A stretch of DNA of 64,000 nucleotides from CAVROP01 sp050012175. Lineage in GTDB: Bacteria > Acidobacteriota > Terriglobia > UBA7540. Numbering within the stretch: position 1 is the first letter of the stretch; each line of letters starts with the position of its first letter. Shown piece by piece: positions 1 through 7,196 of the stretch. The notes beneath the pieces were generated by a model. It saw only the letters and a list, made by a program, of their open reading frames with translations. It was not told where the DNA came from and searched no databases. The position numbers and the translations under genes were made by a program. The stretch covers positions 1 through 64,000 of the forward strand of contig JBEKHR010000026.1 in the NCBI GenBank assembly GCA_050012175.1. The letters run 5' to 3'.

Positions 1-1
1 G

Positions 2-94
2 GGTGACATCCTCCGCTCCATCGAAGGCATTCGCGCCTCGTCTGAGAAATTGCGCGGTTGCATCGTGCAGTCTGAACTCCCTTCTTTTTTGTGA
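2..94 (+). CDS. C-terminal tail of an unidentified gene (partial at window edge)
   Basis: The first 93 bases form an open frame that enters from the left edge and stops with TGA at 92-94. It would encode 30 residues beginning GDILRSIEGIRASSEK and ending LPSFL. I do not recognise the family. The reading is open and the next gene starts 19 bases later on the same strand, so it may be the end of a real protein. A chance open frame is equally possible because only 93 bases are visible. Confidence 0.25.
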   Translation, partial: GDILRSIEGIRASSEKLRGCIVQSELPSFL

Positions 95-112
95 CAAATC
101 ATTGCATTCTTT

Positions 113-439
113 ATGCAGAGGTCAATAAGAGCCGCAAACGCCAGGCCCGACCACGTCCACCTACTCTGCTCGTTACCGCCCACGGTAGCGACGGCTGATG
201 CCCTGCGGGTGGTGAAGACCAATTCCTCGCGCTGGGTGCACCGGAGTCGGCACTATCCCGGCTTCGACTGGCAAACCGGCTACGGAGCGTTCAGCGTCAG
301 TCATTCCCGGGCGCCTGCTGTGGTGCGATATATTCACGACCAAGAGAAGCATCGCCGCCGCGTGACCTTCCAGGAGGAATTCGTCGCCTTCCTCAGGAAG
401 AACGGCATTGCTTACGACGAACCTTACATTTGGTCGTGA
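113..439 (+). pseudogene. REP-associated tyrosine transposase (Y1/HUH, IS200-like), N-terminally truncated
   Basis: The 108-residue product matches the C-terminal two thirds of the Y1 transposase family that mobilises REP palindromes (RAYT). Visible are the HUH metal-binding motif (DHVHLL, residues 14-19), the conserved WQTGYGAFSVS segment (about residue 53) and the RYIHDQEKH segment that normally carries the catalytic tyrosine (about residue 72). Family members are usually about 150 residues. The first 40-50 residues, which form the first beta-strands of the HUH fold, are missing, so this is probably a remnant, although it could be read from the ATG at 113. It is followed immediately by REP-like palindromes at 443-560, the DNA type these enzymes act on. 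Family assignment is firm; activity is doubtful. Confidence 0.72.
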
Positions 440-442
440 TTT

Positions 443-572
443 CTTTCGCCCCTTGCGGGGCTCGGGCGGGGCGGGGGGCCGATTTTCCCACGGCTCGCGC
501 CGTGGGCTATCCCGCTTCAGCGGGACCCGGCTAGGCGGGCTGACGTGACACCACCCGTGGCACCGCTACAAC
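443..572. repeat. REP-like palindrome cluster next to the transposase
   Basis: Short GC-rich palindromes follow each other: CCCACGGCTCGCGCCGTGGG, then CCCGCTTCAGCGGG, then a CGGGCTGACGTGACACCACCC block. The same kinds of unit recur at 9610-9835, where GGCTGGCGTGACACCGCCC is nearly identical. The right end lies exactly where homology of the minus-strand aldolase fragment stops (about 573). This suggests that the repeat insertion or a recombination between repeats removed the rest of that gene. Confidence 0.65.
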
Positions 573-743
573 GGGCGTGGTCACAATCAACTCCCGATAG
601 GCGCGCCGGGCCTCCTGGGTCTGGGGAATCCCCAACCGGGCAAATCGTTTGTTGCAGGTTGGATTACTCTCATCCATCGCCAGCAGGCCCTTGTCTCCGG
701 CGACCAGCGTCCTCGCGGTGTCTATAAGCTCTTGCGCATTCAT
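531..743 (-). pseudogene. Class I fructose-bisphosphate aldolase, 5' fragment
   Basis: The ATG at 743-741 overlaps the xfp stop (ATGA), the usual sign of translational coupling in an operon. The first 57 residues, MNAQELIDTARTLVAGDKG through ELIVTTP, match the start of class I aldolases, including LAMDESNPTCNKRF. Homology ends at about 573, and the reading then runs 13 residues through REP-like repeat DNA to a stop at 531. A complete enzyme has about 340 residues, so the active-site lysine region is absent and the fragment cannot be functional. An intact aldolase would have split fructose 1,6-bisphosphate into triose phosphates next to the phosphoketolase. Confidence 0.8.
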
Positions 744-3109
744 TTGGGGTTGCTCCATTTCCAGTTCCGGATCTCCGGCAGGTCTTCGCCGTATTTGTCG
801 ATGTATTGCTTGTGCTCGATCAGCTTGTCCTTGAGCTGCTGCTTCAGGTAGATGCCCTTGTCGCCGGTCTGCGGCAGGCGGTCGATGGTGTCCATCACGA
901 GGTGGAAGCGGTCCAAATCGTTCAGCACCGTCATGTCGAAGGGCGTGGTGATGGTGCCCTCTTCCTTGTAGCCGCGGACGTGGATGTTGTCGTGGTTGGT
1001 GCGACGGTAGGTCAGCCGGTGGATCAACCACGGGTAGGCATGGAAGGCAAAGATGACCGGCTTGTCCTTGGTGAAGAGCTCGTCGAAATCCACGTCGCTC
1101 AACCCGTGCGGGTGCTCGGTTTGCGGCTCCAGCTTCATGAGGTCGACGACGTTGACTACCCGGATTTTCAGTTCGGGCAGATGCTCGCGCATAATGGAGA
1201 CGGCGGCGAGTGTCTCCAGCGTGGGCACGTCGCCACAGCAGGCCATGACCACGTCAGGTGCAACGCCCTGGTCGTTGCTGGCCCATTGCCAAATGCCGAT
1301 GCCCTCGGTGCAGTGCTTGAGGGCGGCATCCATCGTCAGCCACTGCGGCGCCGGGTGTTTGCCCGCGATCACGACGTTGACGTAATGGCGGCTGCGCAGG
1401 CAGTGGTCCATCACTGACAGCAGGCAGTTTGCATCCGGGGGAAGGTAAACACGCACGACCTCGGCCTTCTTGTTCACGACGAGGTCGATGAAACCGGGAT
1501 CCTGGTGTGTAAAGCCGTTGTGATCCTGGCGCCAGACATGCGAGGCCAGCAGGTAGTTTAACGAGGAGATCTTCCGCCGCCACGGCAGTTGCGATGTGAC
1601 CTTCAGCCACTTGGCGTGCTGGTTGAACATCGAATCGACGATGTGGATGAACGCCTCGTAGCAATTGAAGAGCCCATGCCGCCCGGTGAGCAGGTAGCCC
1701 TCGAGCCAGCCCTCGCATTGGTGCTCGCTGAGCATTTCCATCACGCGCCCGGTGGGCGCGAGAAACTCGTCGTTGGGCACGGTGGCGGCGTCCCATTGGC
1801 GTTGGGCCACTTCAAAGAGGGCTTCCAGGCCGTTGGAGAGCGTCTCGTCAGGGCCAAAGACCCGGAAATTCCGCTGCTCACTGTTTAGCTTCACCACATC
1901 ACGCAGGAAACGCCCCAGCACATGCGTGTCGCCGATGCCGGGCGCCCCCGGCGAGGGCACGTCGACCGCGTAGTCGCGGAAATCCGGCATCCGCAGGTCG
2001 CGCAGCAGCATGCCGCCGTTGGCGTGGGGATTGGCGCCCATGCGTCGTTCGCCCTTAGGCGCCAGCTCGGCCAATTCCGGTTTCAGGCGGCCCTGCTCAT
2101 CAAAGAGTTCCTCCGGCCGGTAGCTCTTCAGCCAGTCTTCCAACTGCTTGAGGTGTTCGGGATGGGTGGCCGGGTCGGAGAGCGGCACCTGGTGCGCTCG
2201 GAAGGTGCCCTCAACTTGCAGACCATCGACGACTTTCGGTCCCGTCCAGCCCTTGGGTGACTTCAGGACGATCATGGGCCAGCGCGGCCGAGTGGCGTCG
2301 TTCTTGTTCCGCGCATTGCGTTGGATTCGCCGAATGCCCTCGATGGCCTTTTCCAAAGTACTCGCCATGAGTTGATGCATTTCTTCCGGCTCATCACCTT
2401 CCACAAAGTGGGGTGTCCAGCCGCAGCCTCGTAGAAATTGCTCCAATTCCTTGTGCTCGATGCGGGCCAGGACGGTCGGATTGCTGATCTTGTAGCCATT
2501 GAGGTGCAGGATCGGCAGCACGGCTCCGTCGGTAATTGGGTTGAGAAACTTATTGGAATGCCATGCGGTGGCCAGCGGTCCGGTTTCCGCCTCGCCATCG
2601 CCGACGACGCAGGCGACGATCAGATCGGGATTGTCGAACACCGCCCCAAACGAATGGCTGAGCGAATAGCCCAGCTCGCCGCCCTCGTGGATCGAGCCTG
2701 GGCACTCCGGCGATGCGTGGCTGGGAATCCCTCCGGGAAACGAAAACTGAACAAAGAGCTTCCGCAGGCCGGCCTCATCCTGGCTGATGTTGGGATAGAT
2801 CTCGCTGTAAGTACCCTCGAGGTAAGTGTTGCCCACAACGGCCGGGCCGCCGTGACCGGGGCCGGAGACGTAGATCATGTCGAGGTCGTATTTCTTGATG
2901 ACCCGGTTCAAGTGCACGTAAATAAAGTTCTGCCCAGGGGTCGTGCCCCAGTGTCCCAGCAGCATGTGCTTCACATCCGCGAGCGTCAGCGGCCGCTTCA
3001 GCAGCGGATTGTCGTAAAGATAAATCTGGCCGACCGACAGATAGTTGGCGGCGCACCAGTAGGCGTCCATCTTGTGGAGCACTTCCGGGGAAAGAGTTTT
3101 TGTCTTCAT
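740..3109 (-). CDS. xfp: Xylulose-5-phosphate/fructose-6-phosphate phosphoketolase
   Basis: Thiamine-diphosphate enzyme that cleaves xylulose 5-phosphate or fructose 6-phosphate with phosphate to give acetyl-phosphate plus glyceraldehyde 3-phosphate or erythrose 4-phosphate. The 789-residue length is typical. Diagnostic segments are GHGGPAVVGNTYLEGTYSE (about residue 85), the histidine-rich SHASPECPGSIHEGGELGYS (about 132) and the cofactor loop VVGDGEAETGPLATAWHSNK (about 170). The C-terminal half contains EHQCEGWLEGYLLTGRHG and the HQDPGFID segment. Start taken at ATG 3109 (MKTKTLSPEVLHKMDAYW). The product acetyl-phosphate is the substrate of acetate kinase encoded at 10593-11825 on the same strand, although the two genes are now 7.5 kb apart. 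Its stop overlaps the start of the truncated aldolase gene. Cytoplasmic. Confidence 0.96.
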   Translation of the reverse strand: MKTKTLSPEVLHKMDAYWCAANYLSVGQIYLYDNPLLKRPLTLADVKHMLLGHWGTTPGQNFIYVHLNRVIKKYDLDMIYVSGPGHGGPAVVGNTYLEGTYSEIYPNISQDEAGLRKLFVQFSFPGGIPSHASPECPGSIHEGGELGYSLSHSFGAVFDNPDLIVACVVGDGEAETGPLATAWHSNKFLNPITDGAVLPILHLNGYKISNPTVLARIEHKELEQFLRGCGWTPHFVEGDEPEEMHQLMASTLEKAIEGIRRIQRNARNKNDATRPRWPMIVLKSPKGWTGPKVVDGLQVEGTFRAHQVPLSDPATHPEHLKQLEDWLKSYRPEELFDEQGRLKPELAELAPKGERRMGANPHANGGMLLRDLRMPDFRDYAVDVPSPGAPGIGDTHVLGRFLRDVVKLNSEQRNFRVFGPDETLSNGLEALFEVAQRQWDAATVPNDEFLAPTGRVMEMLSEHQCEGWLEGYLLTGRHGLFNCYEAFIHIVDSMFNQHAKWLKVTSQLPWRRKISSLNYLLASHVWRQDHNGFTHQDPGFIDLVVNKKAEVVRVYLPPDANCLLSVMDHCLRSRHYVNVVIAGKHPAPQWLTMDAALKHCTEGIGIWQWASNDQGVAPDVVMACCGDVPTLETLAAVSIMREHLPELKIRVVNVVDLMKLEPQTEHPHGLSDVDFDELFTKDKPVIFAFHAYPWLIHRLTYRRTNHDNIHVRGYKEEGTITTPFDMTVLNDLDRFHLVMDTIDRLPQTGDKGIYLKQQLKDKLIEHKQYIDKYGEDLPEIRNWKWSNPK

Positions 3110-3619
3110 GGTTCAATGCCCTCCTGGACAGAACGGTGCGGCGTTGGTGTGGCCGGCCTTGCCGGCTGCGATCAGGGCGGGCAGAAAGACGGCCGCGGCA
3201 GGCTCATCCTCCGGATCCCTCCTTCGGTCTGGGGTTGTGCCAACAGCCGTCTGAAGCGATGATCGCGGCGGAGATAAGGTGGCCGTCAACTAGATCCCTC
3301 TCGTCAAGACACAGTTTGCATATTCCGCGTGGCACGGCGCCCTCAATTCCCGTAGATCAATATTCTATGATCGCCCGCCCGGGGGGCGAACCATCAAAAA
3401 TCACAAAAACCAATTTTGATGGTTTTGATGGTTCCCTACCGGAGGATTTAGTAAAACTTCGCAGTTGAAAGCACGGTCCCCGCGATGGTGGGAGCCGGGG
3501 GCGGTGTGCTAGCATTGCGCGGGCGCGGGGTGTTCCCGGTGCATTGTGTGTCCCGTCAGTGGCGCTTTGCGTGTATATACCGTCATGTGTGTACGCGCTA
3601 ACCGCGACCAGGTTTTGAT
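3110..3619. other. Intergenic, no gene seen
   Basis: No open frame here looks coding. The stretch upstream of xfp includes an AT-rich inverted repeat at 3389-3433 (listed separately). It should contain the xfp promoter, but I could not identify one with confidence. Confidence 0.5.
3389..3433. promoter_or_regulatory. Inverted repeat with 11-bp arms upstream of xfp
   Basis: AACCATCAAAA at 3389-3399 is the perfect reverse complement of TTTTGATGGTT at 3423-3433. Within it TTTTGATGG also occurs twice in tandem (3414-3422 and 3423-3431). The repeat lies 280 bp before xfp in a GC-rich region, so it stands out by composition. It could be an operator or a recombination remnant; function is unknown. 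Confidence 0.4.
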
Positions 3620-4048
3620 CTACTCCGTAAAAGGCTTCCACGCGGTGTACTCGTACTCCGTTCCGTTAGCTCGCTTCGCTTGCTCAGTGACCATTAGCCA
3701 CGTCCTGCCGGTGTCAGTATCGATCAGGAAGGTATGTTTCGCCGCAATGCCCGACGTGAAAAGCTGAAAACGAGCCCGCGTCGGGTTCTCAACCTGTGGG
3801 AGCCCGACAACCGGAGTATCCCACCACGACACCACGCTGTTATCGGCAGCGTCTGCGGAAAGTTGAGCGACGTGTCCGGTGAATCGGTCAAGCCGAAACG
3901 TCCATTTGGCCGCGATTTGGGATTGAACGATTTCGAATCTGGCGTTCGAAGGCGGGCTTGTCCGGTCGTGAGGCTCCGGAATCTCCTGCGCCACAAGCGT
4001 ACCCCCGACAATGAGCACAAACAAAGTGACCAAGGCTAGATGTTTCAT
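3620..4048 (-). CDS. Secreted hypothetical protein with two internal repeats
   Basis: A 142-residue protein with an N-terminal signal peptide (MKHLALVTLFVLIVGGTLVAQ, cleavage likely after about residue 20). The mature part contains two related segments: ARFEIVQSQIAAKWTFRLDR (about residue 36) and ARFQLFTSGIAAKHTFLIDT (about 90). Each is followed by a threonine-glycine turn (FTGHVAQL and DTGRTWLM), suggesting a duplicated beta-hairpin unit. The start is supported by GGAGGGAGG eight to ten bases before the ATG at 4048. I do not know the function. It is monocistronic as far as can be seen, in the same orientation as the next secreted protein gene. Confidence 0.75.
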   Translation of the reverse strand: MKHLALVTLFVLIVGGTLVAQEIPEPHDRTSPPSNARFEIVQSQIAAKWTFRLDRFTGHVAQLSADAADNSVVSWWDTPVVGLPQVENPTRARFQLFTSGIAAKHTFLIDTDTGRTWLMVTEQAKRANGTEYEYTAWKPFTE

Positions 4049-4326
4049 ATTGATTCCTCCCTCCGATTAAGGTGATCTGTGGGGAGCAGTGGCCTATCTA
4101 CTTCGGCGCAATCCTTGCGCTATAGAGGAGTGCCATCGGCGCACACCCAAACGGCGAGTGAAACCACGACAGAGAGAATGCCGAGCGCCTCGGGTTCACT
4201 CCCTTAATTGCTCCATCCAGAAACTACGCCATGCTCAAAGAAAACGTGTTGGTCTTCGTACTCCCATACTTCTCGTTCGTCACCAGAGGAAGTACCGGGT
4301 TTTTGGATGTCCTTTGGCTCGCCCCG

Positions 4327-4758
4327 TCATGCACGGACCTGCTTGGGACTCATACCAAGCATAATCTTATGGTGCTTAACAATGTCCTCAATTCCCAACC
4401 CAATTGAGGTACATATGTCCTTCATAGCGTTCTCATAGAATCGGGTGCTTGTGTGGAAGAGCACATCACCATTTTGTGAGAACAGCGTGAACTCTGTCCG
4501 AACATGTGAATTGCCATTCACGATCCGTTCGGTTGTTGTGGCTTCTAGTAGGTAATCTGCTTTCGAAGCGTCGATAGTAGGAGCGACATTAAAGCACTTC
4601 TCATCCACCCCCGTCGCTAACAAAGCAATGGGAACGGTGGACCGTGGAGTAAGAGCGATACGCTTCGGCGCATCTTTAACTTGTGCCACAGGCGTTTGGG
4701 CTGGTACTGACACAGCCAGTAGCAAAAATGCGAAGGCGAGAAACAACGCGCTCTTCAT
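4327..4758 (-). CDS. Secreted hypothetical protein
   Basis: A 143-residue protein beginning MKSALFLAFAFLLLAVSVPAQ, a clear signal peptide with cleavage near residue 21, so the product is exported. The mature part has no motif I can name. It has mixed beta-rich composition (DYLLEATTTERIVNGNSHVRTEFTLF) and one central cysteine (EKCFNV) plus a second near the C-terminus (DICTSIG), which could form a disulfide. Start at ATG 4758 is supported by GGAG six to seven bases upstream. Function unknown; the coding character is good because of the signal peptide and ribosome binding site. Confidence 0.72.
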   Translation of the reverse strand: MKSALFLAFAFLLLAVSVPAQTPVAQVKDAPKRIALTPRSTVPIALLATGVDEKCFNVAPTIDASKADYLLEATTTERIVNGNSHVRTEFTLFSQNGDVLFHTSTRFYENAMKDICTSIGLGIEDIVKHHKIMLGMSPKQVRA

Positions 4759-4917
4759 CTCAGTCTCCTTTCAATTAAGTTTTTGCAAAGACACGCGAAG
4801 CTCGCTGACGTGCTTCGCGGCTTCGCGGACCCCATCAACTCGCTTGCCGAACTCGGGGTCCTCCGCGCAATGGTAGAGCATAAGTGAACCAGCGCATTTT
4901 GCGCCAAGCCGGGACGT

Positions 4918-4975
4918 GTGTAAACTGGCGGGCTGGCGCAGACCTGCTTTTCAAGGTCTGCGGCTTTTCTCACTG
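4918..4975. repeat. REP-like hairpin, related to 8868-8910
   Basis: GGCTGGCGCAGACCTGCTTTTCAAGGTCTGCGGC contains inverted arms GCAGACCT and AGGTCTGC around a TTTT loop. The same head (GGGCTGGCGCAGAC) with a different arm sequence (GGTCGC, TTTT, ACCGTCTGC) is found at 8868-8910. Compensating differences in the arms suggest that the hairpin itself is conserved. Confidence 0.55.
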
Positions 4976-5055
4976 ATCGCACCAAGAGCCGCGGACCTAC
5001 AAAACAGGTCCGCGCTACTCGCTTACCAGCAAACAAAGAATCCGCCTGCCTATAG

Positions 5056-5367
5056 CTAAGTGGGAAGTTCAAAGAAACCAATCCTATCGCCTGAAGGAAA
5101 AACAACGATGACGCGAGCTACGTATTCTAAATCGCGGAGTGGCGCTGGCGCTTCCCTTGACTCATCGTATTCAAAGCGCGCACCAAGGAGAGAAAGAGTT
5201 AGCTCGAAGCCAGCCCCGGTTAGCCGCACCGTAGTCCGAGTCACCTCTGCAATGGTTCCAGAGAAAATACCACCTCCATACGAAGGCGTGAACACGAACC
5301 GCATTGGTAGTTTTTCGCTGTTCCATTTTCTGAACAGCGAAAAAGCTTCTTCCTCCGAAGAGAACAT
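5056..5367 (-). CDS. Hypothetical protein (about 103 residues)
   Basis: The reading frame opens at a GTG (5382), but the ATG at 5367 directly follows an AGGAGG sequence (short spacing of three to four bases) and is taken as the start. The product begins MFSSEEEAFSLFRKWNSEK and contains alternating hydrophobic beta-strand patterns (FTPSYGGGIFSGTIAEVTRTTVRLTGAGF), ending VIVVFPSGDRIGFFELPT. No signal peptide or membrane segment. It resembles small acidobacterial proteins of unknown function that I cannot name. It lies just downstream of another small gene on the same strand (5409-5717), 42 bases apart, so they may be co-transcribed. Confidence 0.55.
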   Translation of the reverse strand: MFSSEEEAFSLFRKWNSEKLPMRFVFTPSYGGGIFSGTIAEVTRTTVRLTGAGFELTLSLLGARFEYDESREAPAPLRDLEYVARVIVVFPSGDRIGFFELPT

Positions 5368-5408
5368 GTTCCTCCTAAGCACCCAATGTTTCTAGGTACT
5401 GGTGTCAT

Positions 5409-5717
5409 TTAAAATCGGAGATCGATTCGACCTGTAAATCTCCGATGCACTTCTTGCCAAAGTTCTGCGGGAAGCCTCCCGGCCTCCTCTAATCCTTGGG
5501 GGGTTAAGACGTAGAGGTCTTCGGCGAACTGTTTGGTCATGCCGAGCCTTTCGAGCGATTCCGCCGCCTGGATGTAGGCCTCCGCCACCGAAGAATCGTC
5601 TCCAATAGCGAAAACGGGTCCAGCCATAGCTACTCTTCCCAAATTCGTTGACAGAATCCGGATGGAGCCGGACCTGCTCGCCGAAGCTAATAACTGCCGT
5701 TCTTCAGCCGTTGACAT
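5409..5717 (-). CDS. Hypothetical protein (about 102 residues)
   Basis: The open frame extends to 5756, but GGGAGG eight bases before the ATG at 5717 favours MSTAEERQLLASASRSGS as the start. The product is a soluble protein of mostly helical character (DSSVAEAYIQAAESLERLGMTKQFAEDLYVLTPQGLEEAGRLP). The segment LYVLTPQGLEEAG looks like the wing or helix of a small DNA-binding or adaptor domain, but I cannot assign a family. The gene is read toward the neighbouring small gene at 5056-5367. Confidence 0.55.
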   Translation of the reverse strand: MSTAEERQLLASASRSGSIRILSTNLGRVAMAGPVFAIGDDSSVAEAYIQAAESLERLGMTKQFAEDLYVLTPQGLEEAGRLPAELWQEVHRRFTGRIDLRF

Positions 5718-5756
5718 CGTTTCGACCTCCCGTTCAGCCGTTAACATCATTTCCAT

Positions 5757-6161
5757 CGTTTCAGGCCGTATTATAGCGCATAGCCACGGTCACTGCCTTT
5801 GTGCGCGTGGGCATTCCCTATGATCACGAACCCACGGTCAATTCCCAAGACGAATTGGTCCTGGCGACCTCCGGGTCACACAACCTCAGGCGCCGTTCGA
5901 ATGGATGAATGCAATTACGAGATGTAGGGGTAGGGCTTGCCCTACCCGGCGTTCCGCATGGCGAAGGCGGAACCAGGGGGCGGCGAGCTTACCTCGCCAA
6001 TTGGCGGCGTAAAGCCGCCTCTACATCAAACTGTACCACTACCCGGACAACACCTTTCATGCACGCAGGCTCAGGTTGATGCGTTGAGAGCGGACAATTG
6101 ATACGTGGTGCGGGGGGCGCGTGGTGACCTACAAGCTGTGAGTGCCGCGACAGAATGCCTT
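5757..6161. other. Intergenic with palindromic repeats
   Basis: No gene seen. The right part holds stacked GC-rich palindromes: GTAGGGCTTGCCCTAC at about 5930, GGCGAGCTTACCTCGCC at about 5982 and GGCGGCGTAAAGCCGCC at about 6003. They look like further REP-like units between two minus-strand genes and could also act as transcript 3'-end stabilisers for the upstream DUF2950 gene. Confidence 0.5.
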
Positions 6162-7139
6162 TTACTTGGTTTTCTGCTCGCTAGCAGTTTCCTCCTGCTG
6201 CTCTTCAGCCTTTTGCCAACTGGAATTGGGGTTGTATTCCTTCATAGCTTTGGCGAGAACGTCGGTCTTCTTGCCGAGATCCTTCTCATACACTACTCCA
6301 TCCTCGTTAACGATGAATGTCATCACGCCGGACGACCTGTATTCCGCCGGATAGGCCACGAAAGCGAAACCCTCCGCCATTTTGCCGTTTACGAGGTAAC
6401 TTTTGGCGCCGCCTGGGCCATTTTTCCCCTGACTCGTTAGCATGCGGTAATAGTAACCGCGGTAAGGAGCCGGAGCGACGTCTTGGCTTTTGGCGTAGTC
6501 CTTAGCAAAGGCCGATGCCACCAGTGGCCCGACGGGGCTCTGGCGTTCGCCCTCCGCAGCTTTCCAATAAAGGCCATTGTGCTGCCCTTCATCACTGAAG
6601 ATTTCCTTGGCATACTCGTTGTGCTGCGTGGAGTAGTATTCCTTTTGCGCCGCCACGAGCTCCTGGCAAACGCTAATGGCCGATAATTCATTCCGGCCAA
6701 CTCGCCTGTACAAAATTTCTTTCTTGCCCGCCTCGGTGTCGAAATACCACGAATTCCCTTGGTTCACGAGCGGTATGGGCGTGGGCCAATTCTCCGCGCC
6801 GATATACAAGATAGTGTTTCCATCCGGTTCTTTCACCAGACGGTGCATTTGCTGATATCTCCGTACGAAATTAGCCCGGCTTTCGGCGTCCTCGGCATCG
6901 TCTCCCGACGAGACGATTTGCTTTCCATCTGGTCCGAAGATATCGAGCAGCGCTTTTTCGTCGTTACTCTGCGCTGCCGTGACGAGTGCGTTGCTCGCGT
7001 CTTCCGGCGATGAAAACGTTTTCTGGCCCCGTTGCTGCGCCATGGAACGTATGGGAAAGCACGCCGTCAAAAGGACAGCGGCTAATATAGGAAGATTGGC
7101 CCATTGAAATCTGTCGAGGTTCAGCTTCGTTCGCCGCAT
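6162..7139 (-). CDS. DUF2950 family exported protein
   Basis: The product (325 residues from the ATG at 7139, which has GGAG nine bases upstream; earlier TTG 7160 and ATG 7154 are possible) begins with a basic stretch and the hydrophobic segment WANLPILAAVLLTACFPIRSMAQ, a signal peptide. The rest matches DUF2950: KTFSSPEDASNALVTAAQSNDEKALLDIFGPDGKQIVSSGDD near the N-terminus and the C-terminal PYRGYYYRMLTSQGKNGPGGA and GFAFVAYPAEYRSSGVMTFIVN segments. In the genomes where I know this family its gene sits beside a DUF3300 gene, as here (57 bases downstream of it on the same strand), so the two probably work together in the envelope. Molecular role unknown. Confidence 0.88.
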   Translation of the reverse strand: MRRTKLNLDRFQWANLPILAAVLLTACFPIRSMAQQRGQKTFSSPEDASNALVTAAQSNDEKALLDIFGPDGKQIVSSGDDAEDAESRANFVRRYQQMHRLVKEPDGNTILYIGAENWPTPIPLVNQGNSWYFDTEAGKKEILYRRVGRNELSAISVCQELVAAQKEYYSTQHNEYAKEIFSDEGQHNGLYWKAAEGERQSPVGPLVASAFAKDYAKSQDVAPAPYRGYYYRMLTSQGKNGPGGAKSYLVNGKMAEGFAFVAYPAEYRSSGVMTFIVNEDGVVYEKDLGKKTDVLAKAMKEYNPNSSWQKAEEQQEETASEQKTK

Positions 7140-7196
7140 ATGGCTTCTCTCCATGTCCAAGTTTTACAGTCAACTAAGAACATAACGAACCTTTGA

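Noticed and set aside
4755..5105. Minus-strand frame of 116 codons between two hypothetical genes
   Set aside because: It runs through a REP-like hairpin (4918-4975) and overlaps the ends of neighbouring genes; translation lacks any coherent domain.
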